From Rosistilla oblonga (GTDB lineage: Bacteria > Planctomycetota > Planctomycetia > Pirellulales > Pirellulaceae), in contig NZ_CP036292.1 of the NCBI RefSeq assembly GCF_007751715.1, positions 4,347,339-4,411,338 of the forward strand: a stretch of DNA of 64,000 nt, written 5' to 3'. Numbering within the stretch: position 1 is the first letter of the stretch; each line of letters starts with the position of its first letter. Below, in pieces: positions 1-10,266 of the stretch. Made by a program: the position numbers and the translations under genes. The notes beneath the pieces are model-generated. The model searched no databases. It had not been told where the DNA came from and saw only the letters and a program-made list of their open reading frames with translations.

Positions 1-1388
1 CAGTTCTTCCGAACCACCGCGGCAGGCGAGATCTGTAGCGGCGTCGCGGTCCATCGCCCGCCATTGATCGAGACCATTTGTCGCAGCGTATCCAGCGGCA
101 GATCGTCTTCGGCCAGCGCCATCAACGGAACGATATCGTTGGCGGGACGCAGCAGCGTCGTTTCCTGTTGCTGCAAAAAACCGACTCTCGGAATCATGTC
201 CGGTTCGGGGCGAATCTCATATTTGGGACTGAAGGTGTTCTCGAATCCGGTCTCCTCCGATTCCAGAAGGACCTTAAACACGCCGGCTTGGCGAATCGGA
301 ATCGTCGCCGCGAGCAGGCCGTCTTCGCGAGCGACCGCATCGATCGTCCAAAGCTTATCGGTCCCCATCGTCTCGATCAAAATCTGAGCATGCGAGATCG
401 GTTGGTCGGTCCCCAGCAACAGATCGACTTGCGTCCCCTCCAACGCGATCAGATCGCCATGCGTCTCGGTGATCGTTTCATCAGCCAACTGGGTGTAGTC
501 GGGATAGTGGTACGTTTTTTGGAATCCTTCGACTCGCGGACGCGGCCGCGACTGCAGCGTGTAGTGCCGCGTGATCGCATCGCCGGCGAGGATTCGATAG
601 TCGACCTGTGGATCGCGGACGGTGATGTTCGCCGCAAACCGCCGTTCGCCTTGCGCTCGCATCGTTTGTCGGGTCAGCCCCGCCGATTCGCCGTACGATT
701 CCAACGTCACCTCGTTCGTTTCCGGCCCCGAAATCTCGACGACGATTCCGATCGTCTCGCCACGAGGCACGATCTGCGACGCGGGACTCGGTTGCAGCAC
801 GCGGACCTTGGTGCTCGAGACACGATCGAGATTTGCTCCGGGTACCATCGCCCGAGTGATCAATTGCCGGAACGACAACCCCGGCAGCGATAACACAATC
901 CCGAACAGACACGTTAGCGCGATCGCGCCGACCAACCAACGCCCGATCAAACGGATCGGCAACAGACTGCGGACGTCGACACGGCCGATGTTGCTGGCAA
1001 CTTTATCTTGCAATAGCTGACGGAACTGGCTCGAGCCGTTTGTCGCGGCGTTCTCTTGCGAAAGCTCGACCGCCGACAACAGGTTCTCCCGCAACTCAGG
1101 CTCTGCAACTTCGAAACTAGCGGCCAACGATTGCGGATCTTGGGGAGTGAACCAACGCCGCAGCGAAGTCCACCAAACGGCAAGGGCAGCGATCGCATAC
1201 GCGGCCAGACTCAAGGACCAGCGTGTTTTGTTGGAAAGGATCCACAACCAATCGACAAACGCGACAAGCGACATCAGCACCAACAGGCTGACGACGCCGA
1301 CGCACAATGCGCGTACGATCAGCAAGCGTTTCTGTCGGCTTCCGAATTCCGATAGCTTCGCAGCGGTTTCTGGGCTCAGATTCGACAT
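1..1388 (-). CDS. DUF4175-like multi-pass membrane protein, partial (C-terminus beyond window)
   Basis: The reading frame is open from an ATG at 1388 to the left edge, giving at least 462 residues. It starts MSNLSPETAAKLSEF and has hydrophobic segments near residues 22-40 and 58-75 and a third near 155-175, followed by a long soluble, beta-rich region. The layout of a short N-terminal membrane block plus a large extracytoplasmic part, placed directly after MoxR, DUF58 and VWA genes, matches the DUF4175-like proteins of planctomycete clusters. It begins 25 nt after the stop of the preceding VWA gene, so it is probably the last or a late member of one operon. Role unknown; an envelope function is inferred from context only. 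The missing C-terminus limits the call. Confidence 0.7.
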   Translation of the reverse strand, partial: MSNLSPETAAKLSEFGSRQKRLLIVRALCVGVVSLLVLMSLVAFVDWLWILSNKTRWSLSLAAYAIAALAVWWTSLRRWFTPQDPQSLAASFEVAEPELRENLLSAVELSQENAATNGSSQFRQLLQDKVASNIGRVDVRSLLPIRLIGRWLVGAIALTCLFGIVLSLPGLSFRQLITRAMVPGANLDRVSSTKVRVLQPSPASQIVPRGETIGIVVEISGPETNEVTLESYGESAGLTRQTMRAQGERRFAANITVRDPQVDYRILAGDAITRHYTLQSRPRPRVEGFQKTYHYPDYTQLADETITETHGDLIALEGTQVDLLLGTDQPISHAQILIETMGTDKLWTIDAVAREDGLLAATIPIRQAGVFKVLLESEETGFENTFSPKYEIRPEPDMIPRVGFLQQQETTLLRPANDIVPLMALAEDDLPLDTLRQMVSINGGRWTATPLQISPAAVVRKN

Positions 1389-1413
1389 CGCCAAACTCCC
1401 TCGGATTCTTTCA

Positions 1414-4197
1414 CTACAACAGCCCGTTGCGTTTGCGCAACCACCATTCGACGCTCAACAGTCCAACAATGCACAGGAACCACGGCCAGCTTTGCCACAA
1501 CAACGTCTCCGACTGGACCACGCGTCCGGAACTGAGCGGCCGCAGCAGATCGACGATCTCGCCCAGCCGCTCCTCCTGCAAATATTCCCCACCGCCAGCC
1601 GAAGCCATCTCGATCAGAAGGGCTTCGTTGCACGCGATCTGTTCGAGTTCTTTGTTTTGAGGTGGAGCGACAACAAATTGAGTCTTCGCCTGGAACGCAG
1701 CCTCGTTGAACCCGCTCGCTCGAATCGTGACTTCGTATTCGCCCGGATCCAACGCCGCCGTCTCGCCGCGGTAATCGCCAGGCAGATTCTCCGCGGGTTG
1801 CAAATTGATCGTCGAAACGATCCGCCCGTCACGCCAGATCAACGCGTCGACGGTGGCATCGGCAACGAGATTCCCATCGGGGCCGCGCAGTTTCGCTCGC
1901 AGCGACGCGGAATCGCCCGCCTTGTATCGCAGCGGACCGCTATCCAGTGCCAGAAATTGGTCGCTGACAGCAAACGGTCGCGGCATCACCCAGCGGGCGA
2001 TCTGGTTCCAAAACCTCTGATGGATCTGATCCGCCACGCGGTATCGCCAACGCCAGCTTTCGTCGAAAGCGAAATAGAGCACGCGGCCGCCGCCGAAACT
2101 GCGGCCCACGATCGCGGGATGCCGATTGCCATCGACAACCGCTTCGGCCATCACCTCCGCGTCCGCTGTCGGTTCGACCAAAGCGATCCGCTGCGGCGCT
2201 GGCAACTGCTGCCAAAACTGATCGTTTTCATTTCCGATCCCCTGCAATGTCAGCGCCGGATTGTCGCGGCCGCTGTCGGTCAGTTGCAAGCCTTCAGCTG
2301 GTTTGGGGTCCCCATCGCCGGACCACGTCACCGGCAACAAGACGCCCAGCGATTCAGGCGTCAACCGCGACAGTTCCCCATGAGCCCCATCGATGAAAAT
2401 CATCCCGCCACCACGTTGGTCGACGAAGTCTCGCAGCCAAGAGAACTCGGTTGCGTTAAACACCGATTCGGGAAGATCGCCGTAGATGATCAGATCGTAT
2501 TCGAACAATGCCTGCTTCGAGTTCGGGAACGATCCGTCCGCCTCGCCTCGCGGCAACCGCTGCCTGGCATCATCGCTTTGCAAAATCACGGTTTGGATTT
2601 CCCAACCCGAATCGCGTTGGAACAGGTTCTTCAGATAGCGGACTTCCCAGCGGCTGCGGCTGTCGATCAACAACACCTTGTGCTGCTGAGTCACCGCCGC
2701 AAGACGGATCGCTTGCGAATTGTTACCGAGTTCGGTTTCGCCGTCGGCCGGCACGATCTTCGCCGTCAGTTCCAGCGGCACGCTGTGGCGTTGGACCTTG
2801 TTGTCAAACCGATCCATCGCGGCATCGACTAGCGGTTCGACCGCCAGATCGAAGTCGATCCGCCGCTGAGCCACGTCCATCGATTTCAATTCCTGCTGCC
2901 AGACAACCGTCTCGCCATCGCTGATCTGAACGACAAACGGCCGTTCGGCGGGCATGCGATCTTTGATCACAAGCGTCCCGCGGACGCGATCGGATTTGTA
3001 AACCGTGTCGGGATACTCCGCCTGCAACAGCGCCAAATCGGTTGGTTCGCTCTGCGTCCCGAAGCCGACGGTGTAAACCGCGTTCTGCTGAGACCGCGCG
3101 ACTCCAGCCAGCTGCGATGGCGAGGGACCTGCATTGTGTTGACCATCGGAAAACAAGACAGTAGCCGAACCAAGCGACCGCTCGCCTTCGGGATCGCTCG
3201 CTTCCTGAGCTGACTCGACAATCAAGCCGCTAGCGAGATCGGTTGTCATCGAGGATTGCACGTCGTCGAGTGATTCGGGGATCGGCACCTCGCCCCGCGA
3301 ACTCCAGATCGGCACCTCACGGGTTCCGACCAACGCGGCGACGTCGACGTGATGGTGATCTTTCAACCGCGCAATCAAGCCATCGTCGCGATCGAGCAAC
3401 CGCGCTTCGATGCGGCGGATTCGCAGCGATTGATCGAACAACTGCAGCCCCGCCAGCGCTGCGTCTCCCTGCGTTTGCATCCATTGTTGACAGTAGTTTG
3501 CGAATGCGTCGCTGAACGTCTGCTGATAAATCTGCAGGCCATTGACCGTGGCGATCAAGCGATCGCGGGTCGCGGACGCTTGCTCCGCATCGTCGATCGG
3601 TTCGCTTGCGAGCGACTTCACTTTGGCAAGCACCTCGATTTCGAAGGGCTCTGGCGAGACATGGTTTTCGTCAGCCAAACCGGCTGCCGCTTCGATCGCC
3701 GCGTCGACATCGGGAGCCAGATCCGTAACGGCATCTGTAAAGTTGCCGAGCGCCGTTTGCATCGCTTGTGGCGTGATCGCTCCCGTGCCCAGCGCCGCAA
3801 GCGTCTCGCGTCGAGTCGTAGAAATTCGCTCCGCCAGGTCGAACAATTTCGTGTCGAACTGCCCCTGCGGCAGCCAGCCCTGTTCGTGCGCGATCATCAA
3901 CTTTCGCGGCAGCGGCATTTGCGGATCGGCCGTCGTCATACTCTGCGATGCATCGACCAACAGTCGCACGTTTCCCAGTTCCCCGATCTCTTGCCGGTGA
4001 TGCAAAACCGGGCCGGTAAGACTGACGATCACCATCGCAATCGCGACCGATCGCAGACAAGGCAGCAGCCAACGCAAGCCACCGGGCAGATCAAAGCTCT
4101 CGCGGCGGTAATAACCAAACGCCAACGCGGCTCCCGCAACGGCCAAAAACAGCCCCAGCCAAACCGGCAGCTCTCCGACAAATCGCAAACTGGTCAT
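1414..4197 (-). CDS. Large membrane-anchored VWA / glutamine-amidotransferase-like protein
   Basis: This 927-residue protein has two N-terminal membrane helices (about residues 10-28 and 40-60) and one C-terminal helix just before a basic tail. Between them lies a von Willebrand A-like domain beginning LVDASQSM (a DxSxS MIDAS motif) and, around residues 580-720, a class I glutamine-amidotransferase-like fold marked by DFVDQRGGGMIFIDGAHG. This is the usual architecture of the large VWA partner in planctomycete MoxR clusters. Its ATG at 4197 overlaps the stop of the upstream BatA-like gene by 4 nt (ATGA), showing translational coupling. MIDAS motifs suggest metal-dependent protein-protein contact, possibly with MoxR as a chaperone; this is inference. 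No catalytic triad for a real amidotransferase was identified. Confidence 0.85.
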   Translation of the reverse strand: MTSLRFVGELPVWLGLFLAVAGAALAFGYYRRESFDLPGGLRWLLPCLRSVAIAMVIVSLTGPVLHHRQEIGELGNVRLLVDASQSMTTADPQMPLPRKLMIAHEQGWLPQGQFDTKLFDLAERISTTRRETLAALGTGAITPQAMQTALGNFTDAVTDLAPDVDAAIEAAAGLADENHVSPEPFEIEVLAKVKSLASEPIDDAEQASATRDRLIATVNGLQIYQQTFSDAFANYCQQWMQTQGDAALAGLQLFDQSLRIRRIEARLLDRDDGLIARLKDHHHVDVAALVGTREVPIWSSRGEVPIPESLDDVQSSMTTDLASGLIVESAQEASDPEGERSLGSATVLFSDGQHNAGPSPSQLAGVARSQQNAVYTVGFGTQSEPTDLALLQAEYPDTVYKSDRVRGTLVIKDRMPAERPFVVQISDGETVVWQQELKSMDVAQRRIDFDLAVEPLVDAAMDRFDNKVQRHSVPLELTAKIVPADGETELGNNSQAIRLAAVTQQHKVLLIDSRSRWEVRYLKNLFQRDSGWEIQTVILQSDDARQRLPRGEADGSFPNSKQALFEYDLIIYGDLPESVFNATEFSWLRDFVDQRGGGMIFIDGAHGELSRLTPESLGVLLPVTWSGDGDPKPAEGLQLTDSGRDNPALTLQGIGNENDQFWQQLPAPQRIALVEPTADAEVMAEAVVDGNRHPAIVGRSFGGGRVLYFAFDESWRWRYRVADQIHQRFWNQIARWVMPRPFAVSDQFLALDSGPLRYKAGDSASLRAKLRGPDGNLVADATVDALIWRDGRIVSTINLQPAENLPGDYRGETAALDPGEYEVTIRASGFNEAAFQAKTQFVVAPPQNKELEQIACNEALLIEMASAGGGEYLQEERLGEIVDLLRPLSSGRVVQSETLLWQSWPWFLCIVGLLSVEWWLRKRNGLL

Positions 4198-6416
4198 TGG
4201 CGAACTCTCGAAAACCGTTGTTGGAAGAAGAGTTCGACAAACAGCAGCCCCAACAGCGCAAACAACACCAGACGCCAGATCTCGCGTCCGTGCCGGCGGC
4301 TAGAATCCAACGCGAGAAACGCGGCGCCGTCGGTCACGACATCGGCACCTAACGCATCGGCAAGCGTCTGCAATTGTTCGGCATCGATCGTTTCGAGCTT
4401 CGATTCCCCGCGATCGATCTCGACGGCAAAGTGCCTCGGTGGCGCATCGGGCTGAGTCAACGTGTAAAGGCCGGGCTGATTTGTGCCCGCGAATCGGATC
4501 ACCGAACGCTGCTGATCGGCAACCGGTCGCAGCGACCGCTGTTTGTTCCCCGGAAGCGAGAGGACTTGTGTTGTGTCGGCCGCTGCCGCATCGTACAGCG
4601 CAACCAGAGTTTCTCCGGCGGTGAGGTTCGACGCCGGAACGCCGCGCGTCGCGATCGACGTCACCAACTGCTGAACCAACGGCAGAAAGACCGGACGCAG
4701 CGGCAGATTGTTCCAATCGGCATCTGCAGTAGTCGCGCACGCCATCACAAAACCTTTGCCAACAGGCTTTTCGACCCACAACGGGTCGCCGCTATCGAGC
4801 CGGATCAGGGTCGACGCCTGCGGATCGGTACCCGACGCGTCAGCTTTCGCCTTATTGGAAACAGCTTGGATTCGATTGTCCGACGTGCTCGCTGGCTTCG
4901 TCAACACATACCACTGCGCGATGTCGGCTTGTGCCAATTCGCTGCTGCCCGAGTTGCCGCTGTTGAAAATCTGCAGCGCAGGGTGATCGAAGTGTTGGGC
5001 GACGATCCGAGCGCCCCGATCTCCATCGTCCAGGCCGCCACCGATGCCTTGAATCGGCAGCGGGAACAGGCCACGCTGCTGATGCAAAACGCGGTTGTAC
5101 CAATCGACATCGACCTTGTTCCCTGTGAAGACGATCAGGCCGCCACCTCGCTGGACAAAGTCCTGCAGCTTCGCAGTACGTTCGTCGTCCAGCTTCGCAA
5201 CGTTGGCCATGATCACCACGCGAGCCCACTCCAACGTTTGCTGATCGACTTCATCGGTTTTCACGATCCGGGTTTCAACGAGATCGGCCAAAGGCATCTG
5301 CCCCAACGAAAACGGAGTCAGCGCAACCGCCAGAAAATCGGTTTCGCTTTCCATCGGTTTGCGGCTGGGATCGCCATCGATCATCAGGACTTCGATGCTA
5401 TCGATCACATCGACAACCGCGAGGTATTGATTGTCGGTCTTCAGATCGTCGCCGGCATCGACTTCGAATTTCAAGACGTGGGAACCGGCGGCATCAAATT
5501 TGTGAACAAACAGAGCTTGCGCCGTGGCGTCGCCAGCCACCGCCAACTCCGTCACGCCAACAAGGCGATCGTCGACGATGAACTGCAGCCGCGCTTCGGG
5601 AACATCCGAAACGCCGTAGTTTTTGACGCGAACACGAACCTTCAACTGTTGCCCGACGCCAAGTGCCCGCGTCGAAAGCTGAACGTCTTCGATCGCGATG
5701 TTCTGCTCCGCGTCGCCACTGCGTTGGATCAAAGTGATCGATGGCGGCACCGCCTGGCTATCGATCTGTTGACGAAACCGTTCGATCGCGGCGGGTGTCA
5801 GCGCATCGACATCGGATCGCTGGAAGTCGCTGATCAGGATCAGATTACGGCGGGAATTGGCCATCGCGGAGACGACCGATGCGCCCAGTTCCAGCGAATC
5901 GGCCAAGCTTGTCGCACCGCGGCCGCTGTCCAGAAACGGCAACTGGTCGGTGATCGATTTCGAATCGAATACAGGCGTATCGAACATCGGTGCGGGCGAA
6001 CCGCCGGTCAAAATCACCGAGGTGTCCGAGCCTTTACCGCTGCTGTCGACGATCAGCCGCGTGTCGTCGACAGCTTCCGCGATTCGCGTTCCCGAGGCAC
6101 CGATCGCATCCATCGAATAACTGTTATCCAAAAGGATCACCGTCGATGCGGGAGCGTCGCCCGGCAGCGATTGCCATCCGGTTAATACCGGCCGAGCCAA
6201 GCAGAAGGCGAGCAAGGCGGGAATCGCACAGCGGATCAACAGCAACAACAACTGCTCCAACCGCACCCGCCGACTGTTGTTGGCGACAACCGAATCCAAC
6301 AGATGCATCGCGCCCCAATCGAGCGTCTTGAATTTGCTGCGGTTGAGCAGATGGATGATCAACGGAATCGCAAACGCAGCGAGTCCGCCCAACAAAGCGA
6401 CGTTTAGAAAACTCAT
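4194..6416 (-). CDS. BatA-like VWA membrane protein
   Basis: The protein of 740 residues starts at ATG 6416 with [20 protein letters not shown], the characteristic BatA N-terminal helix, followed by [10 protein letters not shown] and a second helix near residues 55-75. A VWA domain follows with [12 protein letters not shown] (DxSxS MIDAS). Later there is a GAT-like segment with [16 protein letters not shown], and a hydrophobic helix close to the C-terminus. The open frame extends further upstream to 6665, but that extension overlaps the DUF58 gene and is not BatA-like, so it is rejected. The start overlaps the DUF58 stop by 4 nt (ATGA) and the end overlaps the next gene by 4 nt. In the family these proteins act at the inner membrane with MoxR ATPases; the exact process here is unknown. 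Confidence 0.88.
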   Translation of the reverse strand: MSFLNVALLGGLAAFAIPLIIHLLNRSKFKTLDWGAMHLLDSVVANNSRRVRLEQLLLLLIRCAIPALLAFCLARPVLTGWQSLPGDAPASTVILLDNSYSMDAIGASGTRIAEAVDDTRLIVDSSGKGSDTSVILTGGSPAPMFDTPVFDSKSITDQLPFLDSGRGATSLADSLELGASVVSAMANSRRNLILISDFQRSDVDALTPAAIERFRQQIDSQAVPPSITLIQRSGDAEQNIAIEDVQLSTRALGVGQQLKVRVRVKNYGVSDVPEARLQFIVDDRLVGVTELAVAGDATAQALFVHKFDAAGSHVLKFEVDAGDDLKTDNQYLAVVDVIDSIEVLMIDGDPSRKPMESETDFLAVALTPFSLGQMPLADLVETRIVKTDEVDQQTLEWARVVIMANVAKLDDERTAKLQDFVQRGGGLIVFTGNKVDVDWYNRVLHQQRGLFPLPIQGIGGGLDDGDRGARIVAQHFDHPALQIFNSGNSGSSELAQADIAQWYVLTKPASTSDNRIQAVSNKAKADASGTDPQASTLIRLDSGDPLWVEKPVGKGFVMACATTADADWNNLPLRPVFLPLVQQLVTSIATRGVPASNLTAGETLVALYDAAAADTTQVLSLPGNKQRSLRPVADQQRSVIRFAGTNQPGLYTLTQPDAPPRHFAVEIDRGESKLETIDAEQLQTLADALGADVVTDGAAFLALDSSRRHGREIWRLVLFALLGLLFVELFFQQRFSRVRQ

Positions 6417-7318
6417 CGCAGCCGCCTCCGTGTGGCCAGATACGATGCCAACGCTTCGGCATACGGTCGGTCGGTGACAACGGGAACCAGATCGATCCGG
6501 TTGCGGTGACATCCAGCCGTTAAGGCTTCGCGAAACGTCGCCAAGTTCTTCAGGTAAGCCTTTCCCAGATGAGCGGGGTCGATCAACCGACGATGCGACT
6601 TTTGTTCCAGCGATTGGAACTGAGTCCATTGTTTGAACGGGAAATCTAATTCGTCGGGATCCCAAATCTGGAAGATCACGATTTCATGCTTGGCGTGTCG
6701 GAAGTGAGCCAACGCTTTCATCAGTTCTTCGATGTTGCCAAACAAATCGGAGATGATCACCAGCAGACCGCGACGCGGGATCTTGGGGACCAATTGATGA
6801 AAGACCGATGAGAGTTCGGTTTCGCGTTCGGCTTTCAGACCGCTCAATTCGTTAACGATCGCGGTGAGATGCGTCGGCTTGGAGCGTGGCGGAATGATCC
6901 TTCGAACCGCGTCGTCGAAATGGATCAGCCCGACCGCATCCTGTTGGGCAAGCATCAGGTGTCCCAGGCAAGCGGCCAGCCTAACGGCGTAGTCGTGTTT
7001 GCTGACGCCGCCAGCGCGGGAACCGCAGTATCCCATCGAACCGCTTTTATCGAGCAGGATGTTGCAACGGAGGTTCGTCTCGTCTTCGTACTCGCGAATG
7101 TACAAGCGATCGGTTTTGCCAAACAGCTTCCAATCGATCGTGCGGATCTCGTCGCCATGGACGTACTGGCGGTGCTCTTTGAACTCGACGCTGAAGCCTT
7201 TGTGAGGCGATTTGTGCAGGCCGTTGCAAAAGCCCTCCATCACCTGCCGCGCCAGCAGCTGCAGGTTGGTCGTCTTCGCAAGGTCTTGCGGCGTTAGGAA
7301 ATCGGTGAGCTTGGTGAT
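6413..7318 (-). CDS. DUF58 domain protein (VWA-like), start codon uncertain
   Basis: The core reads [19 protein letters not shown], then [15 protein letters not shown] and [10 protein letters not shown], which are the conserved DUF58 block and a DxSxS MIDAS. DUF58 proteins are membrane- or cytoplasm-located VWA partners of MoxR ATPases. The first standard in-frame start is GTG at 7243, but the conserved reading continues upstream through [20 protein letters not shown], which resembles the normal DUF58 N-terminus. In that extension there is no ATG, GTG or TTG before an in-frame TAG at 7333-7331; ATC at 7318, preceded 10 nt upstream by AGGA, is the best candidate and gives 301 residues. If GTG 7243 is used the protein is 276 residues and lacks the first helix. 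MoxR ends one or two bases before the upstream stop, so the genes are coupled. Confidence 0.88.
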   Translation of the reverse strand: MTKLTDFLTPQDLAKTTNLQLLARQVMEGFCNGLHKSPHKGFSVEFKEHRQYVHGDEIRTIDWKLFGKTDRLYIREYEDETNLRCNILLDKSGSMGYCGSRAGGVSKHDYAVRLAACLGHLMLAQQDAVGLIHFDDAVRRIIPPRSKPTHLTAIVNELSGLKAERETELSSVFHQLVPKIPRRGLLVIISDLFGNIEELMKALAHFRHAKHEIVIFQIWDPDELDFPFKQWTQFQSLEQKSHRRLIDPAHLGKAYLKNLATFREALTAGCHRNRIDLVPVVTDRPYAEALASYLATRRRLR

Positions 7319-7334
7319 GGCAGGACGATCCTAA

Positions 7335-8345
7335 TTACAGCAACTGAGCTTTGGGACGCGGGACGTCGGCCAACAAGCGTTTGACAAGATCGGCCACGCT
7401 GATCCCTTCGGCTTCGGCGTTGAAGGTGGGGACGATTCGATGCCGCAGCACCGGCAGAGCGAGCGCTTCGATATCGTCGATCGTGACGTGATAGCGGCCA
7501 TGCAACAGCGCGCGAGCTTTGGATGCGAGCACCAGTTGCTGGCAGGCACGCGGGCCGGGGCCCCATTCGACCAATTGACGAACCCAAGGCAGACAACTCT
7601 CTTCGCGCGGTCGCACACTGCGGACGATATCCAAGACAAAGTTGCGGACGTGTTCGGGCAACGGCACCATCCGCACGGTCTTTTGGAAAGCGATGATCTC
7701 ATCGCCGGTGACAACGGGTTCGACCTTGCTGTCGAAACTGCCGGTGGTCCGGTCGATGATCATCGCTTCCTGATCGCGGGTCGGGTATTCGACGTTGACA
7801 AGAAACAGGAAGCGGTCGCGCTGCGCTTCGGGCAGCGGATACGTTCCCTCTTGTTCGATCGGGTTTTGCGTCGCCAGGACGAAAAACGGTTCCTGCAGCT
7901 TATAAGTCGTCCCGCCAACGGTGACTTCGTGCTCTTGCATCGCTTCCAACAGCGCCGCTTGAGTCTTCGGCGGCGTCCTATTGATCTCATCGGCCAACAG
8001 CATCTGCGTGAAGATCGGTCCTTTGTCGAAAACGAGTTCGCGGTGTCCGGCATCCGATTCCTGAATGATGTCGGTGCCGGTGATATCCGCGGGCATCAGA
8101 TCGGGCGTGAACTGGATCCGATGAAACGCCAGATGCATCGCATCGGCCAACGATTTGACCATCAGGGTCTTGGCGAGCCCCGGCACACCTTCCAACAGAC
8201 AGTGACCGCGGGCGAGGATCGCGATCAAAATCTGTTCGACGACGGTCTCCTGGCCAACGACAACGCGGCCCACCTGGGCGCGAATCTTTTCACAGGCTTG
8301 GACTAACTGCTCGGCGCGTTCTGGATCAGAGAAGGTTTCCGACAC
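7335..8345 (-). CDS. MoxR family AAA+ ATPase
   Basis: A 336-residue AAA+ ATPase with Walker A GVPGLAKT (residues 53-60), Walker B LLADEINR (Asp119, Glu120) and the MoxR signature [20 protein letters not shown] followed by QRDRFLF. MoxR proteins are chaperone-like ATPases that act on VWA-domain partners, which here are encoded immediately downstream (DUF58 and BatA-like). It is the first gene of the minus-strand cluster, and its promoter must lie in the 8346-8829 interval shared with the divergent PQQ-propeller gene. Length and motifs are standard. Substrate is not known. Confidence 0.95.
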   Translation of the reverse strand: MSETFSDPERAEQLVQACEKIRAQVGRVVVGQETVVEQILIAILARGHCLLEGVPGLAKTLMVKSLADAMHLAFHRIQFTPDLMPADITGTDIIQESDAGHRELVFDKGPIFTQMLLADEINRTPPKTQAALLEAMQEHEVTVGGTTYKLQEPFFVLATQNPIEQEGTYPLPEAQRDRFLFLVNVEYPTRDQEAMIIDRTTGSFDSKVEPVVTGDEIIAFQKTVRMVPLPEHVRNFVLDIVRSVRPREESCLPWVRQLVEWGPGPRACQQLVLASKARALLHGRYHVTIDDIEALALPVLRHRIVPTFNAEAEGISVADLVKRLLADVPRPKAQLL

Positions 8346-8829
8346 GGTAGACGGTTCCTCGGGCTAAGGCGTGCGATGACAAATCCCCTGCTCGCTGCCA
8401 ATGCCGGCATTCGGTATCGATGCGAGATCGAAAGAAGGCGAATGACGCCGTAAGCAAACGGCCCCTGAGGGGGCGGTCGGAGATATCAAGAACAAGATAA
8501 ACGAGCGGGGTTGTCAATGCACGTTGCAACGCCCCGAGCCGAGGAGATTTCCGGGGAAATCATCGCTGCAGCGGTTGGAATCTGCGGCTGTGCAGCTTCC
8601 CCTAGATTGCCAAACCGCCACCGGATCCGACGCGATCCTTTGCGATTCCTTGAGGCAGCCAGCGCGAACATCCGCCGGTCGATACCTAATTTTGAAATGT
8701 TGCCTTGCCGCGATGAACTGGGGAACTCGCGCAGCCCCGCGGGGTTGGTGTGCGTTATAATCCTGGGTCACTCGATGCTACCGATAGCATGCTGAAGACA
8801 CACCTCACCAACCTTAGGATCGTTCATCG
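8346..8829. other. Divergent intergenic region between moxR and the PQQ-propeller gene
   Basis: No gene is evident in these 484 bases. Two inverted repeats lie on the moxR side: GCCCC-TGA-GGGGG around 8461-8473 and a perfect 7-bp pair GATTTCC/GGAAATC at 8546-8561. A consensus-like TATAAT at 8756-8761 stands 69 bases before the PQQ gene and could be its -10 element, although I see no good -35 hexamer at 17 bases. These are candidate control sites only. Confidence 0.5.
8756..8761 (+). promoter_or_regulatory. Possible -10 element of the PQQ-propeller gene
   Basis: TATAAT matches the bacterial sigma-70 consensus exactly and would put transcription start near 8768, about 60 bases ahead of the ATG at 8830. 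There is no convincing -35 box at the normal distance, so confidence is low. Confidence 0.35.
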
Positions 8830-10104
8830 ATGAAAAAGATTGTCTTGTCCATCGCGACGCTGTTTGCCATATCGAGTCTTGTTATCGCAGAGGACTGGCC
8901 GCAGTGGCGCGGCCAAGCGCGGGACGGCAAGAGCTCCGAAACCGGCCTGTTCAGCAGTTGGGGCGAAGATGGCCCGCCGAGCGTTTGGACCGCGGAGGGA
9001 CTCGGCGAAGGTTATGCCAGCGTCTCGGTCGTCGACGGAACGATCTACACGACGGGTAACTTCGAAGACGGGCAAGCTGTGGTTGCGATCGATGCCAACA
9101 GCGGCAAGCGTCTGTGGAAACAAAGCGTCACCAAATCCGAACCGAAACACAGCTACGAAGGCAGCCGTTCGACGCCGTCGGTCGATGGCGATCGGTTGTA
9201 CGTCGTGTCGAGCGACGGCGCGATCGTCTGTCTCGATCGAGCCGATGGATCGATTCGCTGGCAACGTGAATTCAGCGACTGGAAAGGCAAGATGATGAGC
9301 TCATGGGGATTCAGTGAATCTCCATTGGTCGACGGCGAGCGAGTCCTCTGCACTCCCGGCGGTCCACAGGGATTGGTCGTGGCGCTGAACAAGATGAATG
9401 GCGAAGAGATCTGGCGGTCGCAACTCGAAGCGTCCGACGACGATTCGCTAAAAGACGGCGCCGGTTATTCGTCGATCATGATCAGCAATGGCGGTGGCGT
9501 TAAACAATACGTCCAACTGGTCGGACGCGGCTTGGTCGGAATCCGTGCCAGTGACGGAAAACAACTGTGGCGTTATGCTCGCGTTGGCAACACCACCGCC
9601 AACATCCCGACTCCTTTGATCGACGGCGATCAAGTCTTCACCAGCACCGCTTACGGAACCGGATCGGCGCTGCTGAAGCTGAAATCCGATGGAGCTGGCG
9701 GCGTCGATGCCGAAGAAATCTATTGGCTCGAAGCCAACCAACTGCAGAACAAACATGGTGGGATGATTCTTATCGACGGCCACATCTACTGTGGCACCGG
9801 CAATGGCAACGGGCTGCCGATCTGCGTCGAGATGAAAACGGGCGAGATCGCCTGGGGACCCGAACGTGGGAAAGGCAAAGGCGAAACCAGTCTGGTCTAT
9901 GCCGATGATCACATCGTGATGCGGCGCGACGACGGGACCGTGATGCTGTTGCGAGCGACGCCCGAGAAAATGGACGTCTTGAATTCGTTTAAACCAGCGT
10001 TTCAACAAGGCAAAAGCTGGTCTCACCCGGTGATCAGCGGCGGCCGTTTGTACTTGCGAGAACAAGACAAACTGATGTGCTTTAACCTGGTTAAAGGTGC
10101 CTAG
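8830..10104 (+). CDS. Secreted PQQ-like beta-propeller repeat protein
   Basis: A 424-residue protein with a typical signal peptide (MKKIVLSIATLFAISSLVIA, cleavage probably before EDWPQWRG). EDWPQWRGQARDG is the conserved opening of the outer-membrane biogenesis BamB-like / PQQ-binding-like propeller proteins that are very numerous in planctomycetes. Repeated blade motifs are visible, such as AIDANSGKRLWKQ, CLDRADGSIRWQRE and RASDGKQLWRYA. The fold is an eight-bladed propeller; a PQQ cofactor is not implied and no dehydrogenase residues were recognised. It is expected in the periplasm or cell surface. It is monocistronic by position: the next gene is convergent. Confidence 0.9.
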   Translation: MKKIVLSIATLFAISSLVIAEDWPQWRGQARDGKSSETGLFSSWGEDGPPSVWTAEGLGEGYASVSVVDGTIYTTGNFEDGQAVVAIDANSGKRLWKQSVTKSEPKHSYEGSRSTPSVDGDRLYVVSSDGAIVCLDRADGSIRWQREFSDWKGKMMSSWGFSESPLVDGERVLCTPGGPQGLVVALNKMNGEEIWRSQLEASDDDSLKDGAGYSSIMISNGGGVKQYVQLVGRGLVGIRASDGKQLWRYARVGNTTANIPTPLIDGDQVFTSTAYGTGSALLKLKSDGAGGVDAEEIYWLEANQLQNKHGGMILIDGHIYCGTGNGNGLPICVEMKTGEIAWGPERGKGKGETSLVYADDHIVMRRDDGTVMLLRATPEKMDVLNSFKPAFQQGKSWSHPVISGGRLYLREQDKLMCFNLVKGA

Positions 10105-10154
10105 TTAAAGACAGCTGGCACAAGAGCCTCGCACATGCGAGGCCACAGAGGTTC

Positions 10155-10178
10155 GCGTCGGTTCTAGCGGACCGACGC
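10155..10178 (+). terminator. Hairpin after the PQQ-propeller gene
   Basis: GCGTCGGT (10155-10162) pairs with ACCGACGC (10171-10178) across an 8-base loop. There is no U-tract, so this may be a terminator that works with other factors or merely a stable stem between two convergent genes. Confidence 0.35.
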
Positions 10179-10218
10179 CGACAAACGATCCGACAGTTGA
10201 TCGGATCCAAACTGCTTT

Positions 10219-10266
10219 GCGACGCAACTGCTTAGCGACGCAACTGCTTAGCGTCGCAACTGCTTA
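10219..10266. repeat. Three tandem copies of a 16-bp unit
   Basis: The unit GCGACGCAACTGCTTA occurs at 10219-10234, 10235-10250 and, with one change (GCGTCGCAACTGCTTA), at 10251-10266. A degenerate partial copy precedes it. The last copy includes the stop codon of the minus-strand zinc-ribbon gene (TTA at 10264-10266). Probably slippage-derived; copy number may vary between strains. Confidence 0.8.

Noticed and set aside
1147-2832. 561-codon plus-strand frame opposite the VWA/GAT-like gene
   Set aside because: It is antisense to a gene with clear MIDAS and membrane motifs; its translation is Arg/Gln/Asp-rich and has no family resemblance. Such shadows come from the codon bias.
6417-6665. N-terminal extension of the BatA-like frame
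   Set aside because: It overlaps the DUF58 gene and precedes the real MSFLNVALL start; translation is unlike any BatA protein.
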